Part shown: piece by piece, positions 37,103 to 50,536 of the stretch
Layout: every line of letters starts with the position of its first letter
How positions within the stretch are numbered: the stretch's first letter is position 1
Origin: Parus major
Lineage: Eukaryota; Chordata; Aves; Passeriformes; Paridae
NCBI RefSeq assembly: GCF_001522545.3
Contig: NC_031772.1
Span: forward strand, 2,364,603-2,428,602
Direction: 5' to 3'
Length of the DNA: 64,000 bases
Notes under the pieces: generated by a model
Told to the model about the DNA's origin: nothing
Seen by the model: only the letters and a program-made list of their open reading frames with translations
Databases searched by the model: none
Made by a program: the position numbers and the translations under genes

Positions 37103-40100
37103 AGACTGAATTTATTCTGTCATCATTCCAAAATTACCAGTAATGAAGTGGAAATTATTTCCTTACTCCATGCAGTGAATTCCACTTTAGACACTTGGAC
37201 TGTTCTCATGAATCAGACAATCCAAACGTTCCCACCCCACACTCCTAGGCACACTGCAATATCTATTTTATTGTATTTGCATGCTCATATCAGAAGCTTA
37301 ATTTTTTTTTTTCCCAAGGAAAAGAAATTCAGATATAGTTTGAATTATTCAGAGAAACAAGTCAGAAAGGCAGCACTTGGTACAGTGCATAACAACATGA
37401 CTATTCTAATTCCACACAAAAAAAAACCCTGAAAAACCAGAAAAAAGCAACACTTTAATTACTTCCTGTCTAAAACAAGCTTTGAACATACAGAAATAAA
37501 CTATCTTTTATTGTTCAGCTCTTCTGTGATCATTTTCTTTTCCACACAGAGAGAAGAAACCTAAAAGTCATCATTTTCCTTGTAGAGATATGGAGGGAGA
37601 TGGTAAAGGAGATGACACAGAGCCTAAGTTTACCCACAGTTTTTGATGTCAGAATGAAAAGTGATTTTGTAGATAAAGGAAATGTGAGAGAACCAGCCCT
37701 TCTGAACCTTAATATAAAGTTTTTACATGTATAGGAAACTCTGAGTTAATCTGCAGAAAGTGTTAGTAAAAAAATTGTAAAAAGACATAAAAAGTTGCTT
37801 AAATATTGCAAAATAAACATTGCATAGGAAAAAAAAAAATAAACAGGTGGGCAGGAGGGTTCTTGTGCAGTGGTTTCCATAAAAAAAAACCAGGTGTGGT
37901 GGGAGCAAATTGAGAACCATCACCTCAAAGGGCACTGGAACATCAAATGTGAAGAATGAGGTGACCTTGAGAAGGATGGAAAAATGAAACTTAACACTAT
38001 TAAAATTTAAGTGTACTAATAACAGGAAATGGTAGCCCAGGGGGCAGTTCATGGGAAAAGTTACAGGATGAAAATATCTTTTGGAATAGTAATTAACAGG
38101 ATGAGTGGGTCCCAAAATTCTTCCACCCTAGCAACTTCCATTTACACCCACATACTTCTTTTTAATGCCTCCACTTTCCCACCTCTTTTTCAAAGTATCC
38201 CCTTCTTCTTGAAGAATAAATAAATTAATTAAAATTTATAAATAAATAATTCATAAATAATTTATAAATAAATTCAAATATATAAATTTATAGAATTAAG
38301 GAGGGGTTTCTGACTGGGAGAGAATGGGTCTCTACAGAACCACCCCAGCTGCTCCTCTCTCTAAACATTCCCATATGATGGTGAAAAAGATAAATGCATT
38401 TTCCTGTTCTAAATAGGCATTTTTGGTATTTTTCTATAGATATTGGGAGGCATCCATGCTTTAATTCAATACATGAGGGTCTTATCTATACAATTCTTTA
38501 AACAGCAATAAAAAAAATGAGGTTAGGTTGATATGGGTATAGAAAATTACTAAAATTATTGGTTGGTCAATGGTGAACTCTGCAACAGCAGACTAAAGGA
38601 TGTTTGCTTCTTTGTCTAACAAAATGAATTCCAAAATACATTAATTTTTTTTTTTTTTAACAGATCAGAAGAATAAAAATTAGCAAATTAAAAGAATAAT
38701 GTTGGTACAAAACAAATGGCGTGAATAAATTGGCACAGAAATTAGAAAACTTAAGAACCATTAAAGGAATTTGATAGCTCCAAGCAGTCATAAGAATAAT
38801 TTTTAAGACAGAGCCTGACATAAAAGATATTATGTGATATGGTTGCCAGAAACAGAGGCTGATTTTGTTTACACAGAAGAGTTCTGTGCTCATAACTCTG
38901 AATTTGGCAAACTGCTTGTGCCTAAAATACATGACACACTTTAATCACAGGGATCTTTCTTAGTATATAGAAGAATAGTCACATAAGACATTTACTTTAA
39001 AATATTTATATATTCAGGCAGGCTTTAGCCAGGAAAAAACACATTAGATCCTTACATCAATAATTTTACATAAAAACCCATTTGTGAGTTGCTATTGTTT
39101 TATGAAAGAAAATATGGCTGTTATATATAAATGCACATATATATGTGTGCAGGTTTTTGCACAAAACTGCATTTGAAAAATGTGGGTACTTGGAAAATAA
39201 CCATACACATTGTTTGGTCTTATTCTGGATCCATTTTAGCAACCAACAAAACTATTTGTTGTTAAAACTATGAACCACAAAACTTCAGTGAGTTATTAGC
39301 TGTTCTATTCATTTCCCTGGCACCACTTCTTCCAGGAGTGGAGGGACCAGCTGTACTCTTCCTACAAAAATAAAAATTCCCTCTACCAACAAAATATCAC
39401 TTTTAGCCCAATGAATTTTTTTAAACTGACAAAATTTTAGTTTTTGAAAATTAAGGCACATTTTTTTTTCAGAATAAAAAGTAACACAAGTAATTTTGAT
39501 TTCTCTTCTACAGTATGCACCAGAAAAAGATGAGAAGGAAAGCCTCACGTATTTTTGGTCAGTGATTATTTTAAAGGCATTTTACACCCACAGTCTCTCT
39601 GTTTCTTATTACCATTAGAAAGTGTTCCTTCTTTCTCTCCAAGGGAGATTTCAAAACACCTTCAGTGTCTGAGGCACTTGTCACTTCCATAACCAGAATA
39701 TAATCCAGTATACAACCCGAATATAATCCACAAGAACCGCATTGCAATATTGGGAATCTTTACTCCTATTTATGGAAATGGGAGTGTCACAGCATAAATC
39801 TCTGTAAATCTCTTAATGATTTACATCTGCTCAAAAATTGCTGTCACACAGAGAGACACAGCAAAAAGAAATGGAGTTTAGGGTTGGAGTAAAAGTTAGG
39901 AAAGAATCAACAGGTGTTTAAAGTCACAAAAGCACTTTCAGAAGCATGAGCTGTCTCTTAGTGCTGATCCCCAAGTCTCCTTGGGCAAATGTCATTAGAG
40001 CTCCACAAAATGAGTGTGAAACATCTCAGACATCAGAGTCTTCTGAAAACAGCCAAATTAATTACTTTGGTCTCTTTAAAGCCTCGGTTTAACTGACTGC

Positions 40101-40375
40101 AAGTCCCAGAGAAGTGACCCAACACTGGTTTAATGAACCCAGAGCCCCGTTTCTCCTCAGCCCCCTCTCAGCCCGTAAGGATGGCAGCTCTGAGCCAGGG
40201 TGGGTCCAAAGGGGGTCCCTGCTCTCACAAATCCACACCCCCTGCTCCAAAGTGAGAGGAATGATGGATTTGTCATTCCAAACAAGCTGTGGGTTTGCTG
40301 GTAAATGAAATTGGATATTGAAAGATGAAAGAAACAATGGGGAAACACCATAAATTCCATAAGAATTCAAAGTTA
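37103..40375. other. Unique AT-rich DNA, no gene seen
   Basis: Includes an AAAT-rich simple stretch at 38215-38292, a T16-type run at about 38645-38659 and a small direct repeat of ATATAATCCA near 39698-39732. A 130-codon minus frame at 37723-38115 is rich in F and L because the plus strand is A-rich; it has no recognised domain. A GC-richer patch lies at about 40130-40260. Confidence 0.55.
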
Positions 40376-40634
40376 AGAGGGAGGGTTCTACATTAGAGGG
40401 GAACTTTAGGTATCAGGCACTCCAGGAATTCTGTGCCTCTCAAGCACCTCTGCCAGTGGAAAGAGAGAGGGAGATGTGGCCAGGAAATTGGGATAAAAAG
40501 GAGGCTGTGTCCTCCAGAAATTTGAGAGACCCCAGGGGAATGCCCCATGGCCTCTCCCTTTATTCAAGTAAAGGACTCCTCTGTCTCGTTTTTAGACATG
40601 AACCTCTGGTGTTTGTGGATTAATTTTCCTGACA
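40376..40634 (+). mobile_element. Probable LTR fragment (3' part), second family
   Basis: The order of signals fits a retroviral LTR read on plus: a TATA-like ATAAAAA at 40493-40499, a GC-richer transcribed part, a possible variant polyadenylation signal AGTAAA at 40567-40572, a T-rich stretch, then a CCTGACA terminus at 40628-40634. The matching 5' end (TGTCAGG) is not found upstream and I see no target-site duplication, so the 5' boundary is a guess and the element is probably truncated. It shows no similarity by eye to the LTRs at 16.3 and 21.0 kb. It could instead be unique GC-richer DNA. Confidence 0.42.
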
Positions 40635-43600
40635 AAAGGCAGTGAACCCTTCTGCTCCCTCCTGTCAGACTGTGCTGGTGAGCTCACAAGAGCAGGATGG
40701 AAAGGCAGGGACAAAGCTGAAGCCCTGTCCCCATGCAGGAGCCTCAGCACAGTGTGTCCCATGGGGTTTGTTCTGTTCCTGCTTCCATGTCCCCCTTTTC
40801 CCCCAGCTCAGGAAGAGCCCTTGGGAGCCAGACAACATCAGTCAGGGCTCCAGGGGTAGTGGGAAGTTGTGCAGAGAGGAGCAGGGAGGAGGACACGGGG
40901 CTGCCATCCATGTCCCACACAGCCAGTCCCCCCTGTGCTCCTGCAGCTCACTCAGGGCCTTGAATCTGGGGTTTATTTTGTCTCCAAGTTAAAAAAAAAG
41001 TACAAAAATCCTCTTGGGAACGCTAAAAGAAGATGTGGTATGTGATGAAACCAATGCACATGGCCCTGAGATTTAGGAAGGCTATTTGTTTTGCAAAGAG
41101 GCTTCTCGTGTGAGTGCATTAATTCTGAGAATGGGTCTCACAGTGCTGCAAGAACAAACTAGCAAGGGACAAAACATTTCAGCTAAATATGTATGATCCC
41201 AGAAAGAAAATATTTCAAACAAAGATTAGTTTTCAAGAAAATGGCTTCATGCTGTTCACATATAGTTCAAGCCTTCCCTTATTATGGAAAAATAAAAAAA
41301 TGTTTATTTCTTTGGATGGCTTGTCAGTATGTGTCAGTTTGCAATGTTTAAGATAAAATGTCAACACAAAGCTTCAGTATATCAGGCCCCTTGTGTTTTA
41401 ACCCATTTAGTGCTTATGGTTCTATCTCAGTAACTCTCTACATAAAAAAAATGCATAATATTTTTTCCACTTGATAAGTCTACACTTAAGGGATCCTGGT
41501 GTATTGAAACAGTTATGCATGCCCTGCAGGTTACTTATTTCTTTTCTTCCCCCTCTTATTTCCAGATCCTCATTTATTTTTGTTTTTAACAGAATTTAAA
41601 ATTAAGGTTTCTTAGATAAAACAGCCAAGTGCTCACTGATGCTTTTAGGAAAATCCCTCTTTTGAATGCAAAAGCTGTTGCAGTTCCGCTATCCATAGCA
41701 GATCACACAGGAAAGTCTAACAAGCTTCTGGTGAAGCACTGAGCTTTTTTTTTTTATTATTATTATTCCAGTCAGTCAACTGACAACAGCTCCAACCCTG
41801 TTAGAAATCCTTTAAACTGCACTTCAGAAATCACCATCACAATTGCTACTAATTGGCAGTTTTGCTGGCAGCCTCAGGAAAAGCAAAGCAGCGGTGACTG
41901 AAGGGGCCATGGAGAGAGTGAGCCCCTCCTGCCTGTCAGGAATCCAATCCCAGGGATGAGAATTCCTGAGGCAGAGAGGCTCTGGAAAAAACTCCTCCTG
42001 CTCCACCTGGCTTGTACCTGTGGCTAACGGGGCAGCATCCCCCTGGGCACAGGCAAAGGGTACCAGAGAGCCCAGGAATTATTTAGGAAGTGTTGCTAAA
42101 ATATGTTTTTAAGTGGTTACTCTTGAACCTTGCGGTTTCAGGTTGTTTTTTATTACTTTTCTAGCTGCCTGTAGAAAGGAAAACAATGCAGCCAGGATGA
42201 AAACAAGCCACAAGCTGAGCCGTGCCCTGCAAAATCTGAGCTGCGAGAGGATTAAACCCCAGAATCATTTGTTTAAAATGTTAGAAGCCTTTGTCTCAGT
42301 CCCAAGGAAACTATGAAGTCGATGTGCTGTGCTTTGATTTCAGTCCATGACCAGTCCTCAAGCCCATCCTTCCTGGCTACAGCTCGTGTGCACGACAGCC
42401 CTGCACTGAAAAATGCAAAACTCATCTCCACAAATTGCTAATTCCAAGGCTTTTTTTTCCCAGTCTTTGATTCCTAGTGTTAGGACCACAATCTAGATAT
42501 TGTTAGGAGCTTTTTGTGAGCCATTTGTCTTGAGAAAGACCAGGCCTTAGCTGGTGTTCAGGCCAAAGCATTTTCATGTGAGGGAAATCTGCAGAAAGGA
42601 TGTAAATCACTGAAGCAATTGCCCTATGGATTGTGTGATATAGTGGCTTTCCCACTGCGTGACAATTAAAGGATTGTGGCATTCCTTTCCTGAAAAGCTC
42701 TGCTGCAAGACAGCCAAACTCAGAGATGTAGGTTTGCACTTTGCTTGGAAGTGAGTATCCATCCATCCCAGCTGGATATTCACAATATTCCCCCAAGCTG
42801 TGGGATTGCAGAGGCTGTTGGGCTGGCTGGGCAGGTAAAGTGCAAAAACCAACACAACCTGTCCACCAAGGTCAAGGAATACCAAAGAAATGACTACACT
42901 TATTTCACATATTAGTGGACAAATCACATTTTCCCGGTTTGAGTAGGTTTTGTCCCTGCTGAAAGCTTCTCAATGCCAGATGTGCAATAGCTGGAGGATA
43001 TTCCTGCAGCAAGACTAACACTTGGGCCTGCTGCTCAGAATTCCTTACTATTTTCCCTAAAGATGGCTTAATGAGATTAAAGTCTGCAAAGTTCACCTTA
43101 TGGTGAGCAGGTGGAGAACTGCAGCTCAAGCTCCCCATCAGCTCCTGCCTGTGTGCCATGGAAAAAGCCATCCTAAAAGCAGCTGGATTTATCAGAGTGC
43201 TGATCCTGTGTCACTGCACGGGAGGTGAAGCAGCTGCACTTGCACATCCCTCCCAGCACCAGCACAGAATGACTTGGATGGTTCCTTGGATCCACCTTGG
43301 ATGAAAATCCAAATTTTATTTTTATTTATCCTTCGCAGTGGGGATAATGAATTGGTGAAAGGGAAGTTCAAGGGTATCAAAGGCAGCAATTCAGCTACTG
43401 AAAAAAAACCTATTAAAACTGGCCAATCTAAAACTTGCTGTTAATGTAGACATCAGAACAGTAAAAAACAAAAAAAGCAGTATCAAACCCCACAACCAAC
43501 CCAAAACCTCTTGGCATTTCTGGATAATTACATAAAAATTGAACTTGTCTGGTTATTAAAGGTTAATATGTTCTTGTCAATATACAATATACTTTGGGTA

Positions 43601-46600
43601 AATATTGTGAGATATAATAGTTTTGTGCTACTGTAAACCAGCACAACTATTGTTGTTTTTTTTTTAATATATTGGGAAAAAAAAAATAAGTTAAACCACT
43701 TCTTTTTTCCTAGGAAGGGAAGCAGTTGCTGGCAGCAATAAATATGTTTTCTACTTACTGATTTATTTATTGTTCTGTCAAACTAAGAACATTTGAAGTA
43801 TTTCCGCACTAAATATATTCAACTTATCAAAAATCATGTACAGAATGAGAAATGTCAGAATAAAATTAGCAAGGTTTCCTTTTAGTGTAAGTCATAACAA
43901 ACAGAGCTTTATATTTGGCACAATATAATTCTCACTTTAAAATCAAAATTTAACCTTTAAGTAAACTGCAGAATGAAAAAGTGGAATCCTGTTTTTCTGT
44001 GCAGGAATTTAGAAACAATATGTTGTTATGCATGTGATCTTAATTAATGGAAGTGACTGCACAACCGTAATTGTGAGACCCACATTTGATTGACACCTAA
44101 TATTCAAGTGAAAAATGAGTAATTCCATGTTTTTGGGAAAGGAAATACCATAATTTTTTTGTTCAGCATGTTAGTCAACAGCAGTAAGGACGTGAAGTAT
44201 GAGAATTAACACCCACAAGCTTTTTGTTTAAATAAATCTCTACACTTCCAACTGCCAAGTGAAAAAGAGGAAACAGATTAATTAGAAACTCTTAAGAGAA
44301 ATTTTCACCACATTGAGTTCCTAAGGAAAAGCGACTTTAATCAGACTTTTGGTTTGCTAGCAAAGACTTCTGCAAGTAAAATGGTAAAACTGAAAGATAC
44401 TTAACAGAGAAATGTGATTAAATCTGAGCAGTTTCACTCTCTGGGAGTTATCAGCCAACTCAAGGGAGCTAAATTAGACCTGATCTCCAGTACACCTGAT
44501 TTTCACCAGTGCCAGGTTACAAAATACTGCTTTTTCTATCTATCATCTGGAGTAAAGAGTAGCCCCAAACACAGATTTAATTTTAGTTGCAGTTGCTCAT
44601 GGTGGGGAGAGTTACAGAAGCTGTCACAGATTTCCCAGGTTCTGGCCACAGCCACGTCAGATGGGCCAGAAACAGATATTGTTTATGGTTAAACAGATAT
44701 TGTTGGTATGGTTAAAGGCCTGGAGTGGAAAACATGAGACTTTTATTGTCCTGAATGACTGAAATAAGCTAAAGTTCAGATCATGTCATATCATCAGGAT
44801 GGACTGGAGCTTGTCCAGGCACAGCCCTGATGTCAGCTGGGTATGGCAATGTACAGAGAAGGAATATAAATTAGATGGAGAAATCTAACGCTGAAATCTT
44901 TCATTGTCCATGACTTGGTCCATTTCCTACTCCAGGTAAGCCAGCATTGGAATGTTTCATTTCTTTTCTCTCTGAGAAATGCTGTGTCCTTAATTCTACT
45001 GTTATTTTACAGGTACAAGAACACTGGACTGACTTGCAGTGACTTCATTTCAGCTGTGAGTGCAGCCAGGAATTTCTGCTCATCATCCCATGGTTTGAGT
45101 GATATCCCTCAATTTAAGGACACCCAGGATAACACAGCAGTGGAAAGCTCACTAGAATAACAGATCTTTCAGCTGGCAGAGTAACCCCATTTTTTGGAAA
45201 TGAAGATGTTCTTACAGACACTCAAAGATGCATTTTAAGGAGGACAACACTGTACTTGAGTTGTATGCCTAATTTGCAGTGCAAAGATAAGAAATCAACT
45301 GCTTGTTCTTCACTCATATTTTCAATGAGCTTGTTATTTGCTCTGCTCAGTGTTTATGCAAGAAAAATTGCTCATTGAAAAGTAAAGTAGAAAAGAACAA
45401 AGAAAAAACATTTTTAGCTTAATTTTAATTTGTGCATGCTGGGCAAACAGCATGAATTTTCCTGTAAAAATTGTGTTGAAATTGGAGCCATTGAGCTCGG
45501 GAGTGTTCAATCTCAGTTTTGCTTGTTTAACCAGTTCTTGATTTCTGAGCAAGTGAATCAGATGCACTATGCTTGGGGATGTTTCTTACTGTATTTCATT
45601 ACAGCTGCTGAGAATTTAAAGCAATTAGCTTTTCATGTTTTCTCTCTGTTTCTTTTTGTGCAGTGTTCCCTACCATGGGACTGCTCTTATTATCTTGTAT
45701 GTTAAAGCTCATCAAATTTGTATCCTTGTTTGCCAGGCAAAAATTATCTGTGAAGGATAGGAGCTGCTCTGGAGCTCTGCTCTGTACATGCTGGCTGCTT
45801 TCTGCAATGTGCTGCTGCTCAGAGAGCAGCTCCTGGGTTGGAGCTTGGCACAATATAATTGGGGCATAAGCAGATGTTCTCAGGTTTGGTAACTCCACCT
45901 GAATTTGGACACCAAACTCTGCATCCTTGCTGCTGTCAAAGTTACTTGAAGGAACTTCCAGGCTCCAGAGCAGGACATGGGTTCTAACTTTATATAGTTA
46001 TATATACACTATATAGCAAGTTACACCTCTGAAACAGTACAACATTCATTTTGTTTTGCACAAATGGAATGACATTTAAATGCTGGATCGAGCTATTCTC
46101 TGTCTCTGCTGTCCCCATATTTTGTGACCTCTTTTGATAACAATTCAGATGTAATCTTACACAAAAGTTCCATTCAACTCTCAGAAACTGACAGGGGTAT
46201 TTAATTATTTTAAAACATTGTCCTGAATTCTTTAGCACCATTCACAATCTGTGGCTTTCCAGCATTGTGCACTTGGTATCACAGAACACAAACACAATAT
46301 CTTCATCTCTGGATGGGAACAAGACAGCCTGCACAATCTGATACATTTCATAGAGATAAATCTTGACAGACACTTTAATACTTCCCAGCATTGGTGGGGA
46401 TGAGCAGCAAGCTTGTACTTGAATGGCATTTTTTGTTTTCTGCCACTTTCCAGATACACAAAAATATGTAGGCAATAAAACTAGCAGTTGATGAAAAAGT
46501 ATGACTCTTCTAGTTGCAAGAATTTCTTATTTGGCTCATGTTAAAGACATGAAAAGAGAAGCCTGAGAAGTCTTTTCAGAAGTCAAAACCCAGTTTCTAC

Positions 46601-47239
46601 CCTGTTCAATTTTTACTCCATCTCCACCAGTTAATGATGAGCCAGTTAACTCTGGTGCTCTTTCTGTTACAGATGTTTTTTTTTCTGTAGAAATGAGCTG
46701 GCTCTCCTTTAATCAGAATGTGCAGTAGACAAATGAAGCTGTGTGAGTTCTTCAATCTTTCTGAGCACCAAAGCAACTCAACCTTCCTGCCCTCTGAGCA
46801 GAATACCTGGAGCCAGCCCTGGGCTGCTTTTCCTGGCTCTGGGAGTGTGTGGGATGGGACCTCTCTGCCTTTCCCCTGATCCCACCCTGCTGATGGAGAC
46901 ACAGCTCTCCCATGGCCAGGACAGTGCAGCCACCTCAGCTCCTGCCATTGTTCTGCCAGTCGTTTTTAGGGAATGAACTGCACTCTTCACACTCTTCAAG
47001 ATTCAAACACCCCTCTTGAAAAAGTTGAGTACAGACATCCATTACATTACACACACTCCATTGCTATAAGTTTGAGGGCAGGCTTAGGGTCCTTTTCTTT
47101 AGACTGTCATAAGGTTAAAACTTTAAAGCTTTTTATTTTTTCCTTTTTTTTTCTGGTGGAATACAGCGAGTACTTTACATCTAAACCTCTGCTCTGCATT
47201 TTGACAGTAAGCTTGAATCTGGTAATCTAACAGAGGCAA
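40635..47239. other. Unique DNA, no gene seen
   Basis: A GC-richer patch (about 40640-40980) gives overlapping frames with no domain. Elsewhere AT-rich and unique, with ATT triplets near 41752-41768, A/T runs near 43655-43690, and a small imperfect duplication of AAACAGATATTGTT at about 44669-44704. No RNA gene, transposon or exon recognised. Confidence 0.55.
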
Positions 47240-47480
47240 AAAGCAGTCTCAGCAGACATGCTCCAACCTTGTGTTCGACCATATTAAGAATTAATACTTA
47301 GTCTTGCCGTACAACCCAGCTTTAATAAAGCCACCTAAATCCTCTTGGCTGCTGCTTTGACAGGGCAGCATCAATTGCAGAGCTCGACTTTTGTATTTGC
47401 TAATTCAATAGGCAGCCAGACAAGGCTTTCAGAGCTGCGTTTATGGGATAATGAGGCTTTTTACACAGTTCCAGTTTTTG
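47240..47480. promoter_or_regulatory. Candidate conserved noncoding block
   Basis: Repeat-free sequence with retained CpGs (TTCGACC, GCCGTAC, GCTCGAC, TGCGTTT) in a CpG-poor window, plus TAATTC/TTAATA cores. Retained CpGs and evenly mixed composition are features often seen in constrained vertebrate noncoding DNA. This is inference from appearance; no alignment was possible. Confidence 0.22.
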
Positions 47481-48584
47481 CCATGTTGACAGAAAAAAAA
47501 AAAAGGAAAAAAAAAAAGCATCTTTGAGAACGATGGATTTTAAAAAATATTTTCAGAATAAATGCTTCCTGCATTCTGATAGGACCAACTGTTTGAACTT
47601 TCAAACTATTTAGTGTATCCTCAGGAAACGTGGACTTGGGATGTTCCTCCTTTTTGTATCTTCACTGGCCACTTTTGACAGAGGAGAAGCCTTAAAGCAT
47701 CAGCAGTTCAGGGTGAAGAAAAATCCAAGATTTCTAACAGGCTTCTTGTGTCTCATTTTCTTCCATTTTATATGATTTTCACATCTCTAGGACAATACTG
47801 CTACTTTTTGGCAGTTCCAATTACATTTTAATACTGTAAAAGCATACTTACTATATATTTAGCTGCAGGTTTGTGCATCTGAAAGATGGTTTAGTGCTGA
47901 TCTGGTTAAACACACCACTGTCCAAAAGAATTTGTGTCCAAGCTGTCTGCATGCAGCTCCTTGTTAAAGCTGGCAGTGTAGTTTGATTAAGTAGATCTGG
48001 TCAAAGTATTATATTTTTTTTAATATATATCTTTGCCCAAATGCCCAGACTCAAAGGATCAAGGTCAAAATTCACATTGATCTGATAATGTCAAGATTAT
48101 ATTTATGATTAGGGAAAATAATTGTCCAAACTTTATATTTTTAAATAAGCTTTCTTTTTCTTCACACCCTGAAGTGTCTACTCTGAGGCTTCTCTAGTTT
48201 CTTTGGAAGTTTTAGTTCCATCTATTTTTTTTCCCTCATTTATGGACTTCTGTTCACTTCTTTTTCAGTGCATACTTAGTTATGTTTGGATCTTGATTGG
48301 GAATTTTGAAGCATTTGAATGCTCTGAAGCATTTCAGCTTAAAAAAAATACTGGTAGGGACCAAAATAGTTCTGATTTAAGGCTCATTAACATTTAATAT
48401 TTAAAATCAAGAACCTTTCAAGCCTGGCCTAAATCAGTAGTTTAGGGGCTATTACAGAGCTGTAGATTTTGTTGCATCTGTCCCTTAAATGAGTGCAAAT
48501 ATTTGCATTTTGTCCTGAATGCTGCAGCCAAGCCCTGTTATATGATACAGAAATAGAGAATTTAAGCAAATAATGGACAAATAA
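47481..48584. other. Unique DNA, nothing recognised
   Basis: Begins with an A-rich tract (about 47489-47518) and continues as AT-rich unique DNA. No repeats, RNA genes or credible exons seen. Confidence 0.55.
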
Positions 48585-48670
48585 TCCATGTTACTGCGAT
48601 TTGCTTAATTAGCTGCTCTTACTTAATCAGAAACACCCATTAACAGGTAATACTGTCTCAGCAACACCAC
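48585..48670. promoter_or_regulatory. Candidate homeodomain-motif cluster
   Basis: A short cluster: CTTAATTAGC, CTTAATCAG and CATTAACAGG occur within about 50 bp. These resemble homeodomain and SIX/HNF1-like half sites. It is AT-rich DNA, so chance is a serious alternative. Confidence 0.18.
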
Positions 48671-49139
48671 CTTTTGGTGTTTTAGTGCTTTTCTAGCAGG
48701 CAGTGTTTTTAACACGCTGCCAGAAGATCAGAGCAGCTCCAGGTCTCGCTGGTATCCCCAGGGAATATTTGGAGATCCAGCTCCCCAAACTCTGCAGACT
48801 TCAGCTCTTCTGCTCACAAGGATGGTGACTTGCTTCCCCTCTGACTCTGGACTTTGACACTTAACACCTACTAAATATTGTCATATATAGGTTTTTTTTG
48901 ATGAAACATCATTTCAGAGGCTTTACCTTTCTGACATTTCTGCAACCAGCTGATGGCTGGAACTGCACAGAACAGCATTTATTAGGGGAAAAAAAAAGCT
49001 AAACAAAAAACTAATCAAAAAATAAAGAAGAGTTAGGGACTCTAAAACTGCAGTGGAAATTGAGAGAGTAGGAATCTAGAGCCTCCTCTCTCATTCTTGA
49101 TTTTTTCCCCTCCCTGCTGGCAGAGACCTTGTCTCTGTA

Positions 49140-49640
49140 ACCTGATAATTTAGTTGTTTCGAGCTCTGCATTTTTTGACACTTACTAAGGTCCTCAATTG
49201 ATTTATCTCGGTTTAGTACATTCATACATTGACAGTTCTTAATCATTTAGTCTTATCTGCCCAGCCATGGCTGTACAACCCAATCTCTCTCAATCTTCCA
49301 AGAAAGGAACCACCACAAATCAAAGCCCTCAGCTAACAAACCCCAACACTTAGTGAGCAAAAACCGTTTCACTTGTTACTTTGTTTTTTTAAAGTTTTCC
49401 TTGCTTCTTGCCGAGTTTTGGAAGCAACCTGAAGAGCCCCTTGAACAAATTTGCTGTATAATAAAATTCAGCCGTGTTACTAGCTCTATTTATGAGGTTA
49501 ACCTGTGGAAAAGCTTCCATAAACAGAATAATTTGACACTTGGCTGTTTCAGAGCCACCCTGCTTCTTGCACACGTCAGGGCTGATGGAGCTGAAGCTGT
49601 CAGGGAGTTTGTCTCCTCTAATACCCAGGTGAATGGAGGT
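49140..49640. promoter_or_regulatory. Candidate conserved noncoding block
   Basis: About 500 bp of unique sequence without low-complexity DNA except one T7 run, with several retained CpGs (TTTCGAG, CTCGG, GCCGTG, CACGTC) and ATTTA/TTAATC cores. Open frames of 61-100 codons cross its right half on both strands without domain content. The enhancer reading is inference. Confidence 0.22.
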
Positions 49641-49704
49641 GCCTGCTCACATTAAAACACATTTCTCATGCAACACAGAGTTGCTCAAAATGCGAGTTTG
49701 TCCC

Positions 49705-49722
49705 CTGCTGCTGCTGCTGCTG
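49705..49722. repeat. (CTG)6 trinucleotide repeat
   Basis: Six uninterrupted CTG triplets. Too short to be notable unless polymorphic. Confidence 0.9.
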
Positions 49723-50412
49723 AGCCATCCCTTCACTTCACACACTTTTGCCCAGGGCCATGCTGGTTTCTATTCATAGAGGCTTCACATCAGTGTCCCA
49801 CTGCTGCCTAATTGCAGCTGGGAACTCAAAAGAGCAGCACCGTGGCTGTTTCTAATGGGTTGTGGTTGGAAATTCCCATGCCTGATGTACTGTGGCAGGG
49901 TATCAGATTCCTGTCACACACCAAAACTCCAGCCAGCCATTCGAGTTGTAATTGTGTTAACAGCAAATTGCCCGGTGCTGGCTCCTTTTTGCCCAGTAAC
50001 AATTTGTAAAGCTATCGTGGAGTTTTCAAAGTAGGAGAATAATCATATTTTCACTAAATGTGTCTATATTTTTCCCTGCCCTGGAAGTACAGAGTGGATT
50101 GCCTTCCTCAGCCTCCTAATTGAGGGAGTTTCTGACTCCTGAACTCTCAGCTCCACTGTAGGTCACAGACAGTGATGGTTTTACAGTCACAGCAAACCTC
50201 CCTGATCTCCAAATCCCTGTAATGACAGCAGATTTACACAATTACCAGCATTTTTAACTCCATCACTGTGGGGTCTGTAACTTGGTCACAAAAACAATCA
50301 GGCAATGCTGAGCCCTGACAGGAGAGCTCCAACTCTCTCTAATGCTGGGTTGTGAGCGAGCAAAGCATTTCTCACATCGGGGATGGAGGATAAAGAAACA
50401 ACCATCGAGGAA

Positions 50413-50414
<2 letters not shown>
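49723..50414. other. Unique DNA, nothing recognised
   Basis: Moderate-GC unique sequence between the CTG and CAT triplet runs. No gene, RNA or transposon end is visible. Confidence 0.55.

Positions 50415-50464
<50 letters not shown>
50415..50464. repeat. (CAT)16 trinucleotide repeat
   Basis: Sixteen uninterrupted CAT triplets plus CA. The minus-strand frames read poly-Asp or poly-Met and the plus frame poly-Ser; these are by-products. The lack of interruptions suggests a young or actively slipping array. It ends 72 bp before the left target-site duplication of the neighbouring LTR. Confidence 0.96.
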
Positions 50465-50536
50465 CACCTCGTCCTGCCAGAGCTGCTGCCAAAGAGGGAT
50501 TTTGACAAGGTGGAATTTATGTGGCATTGTTGGCTC

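Noticed and set aside
37723..38115. 130-codon F/L-rich minus-strand frame resembling a membrane protein
   Set aside because: Hydrophobicity follows from reading an A-rich plus strand backwards; no family match and the frame includes homopolymer runs.
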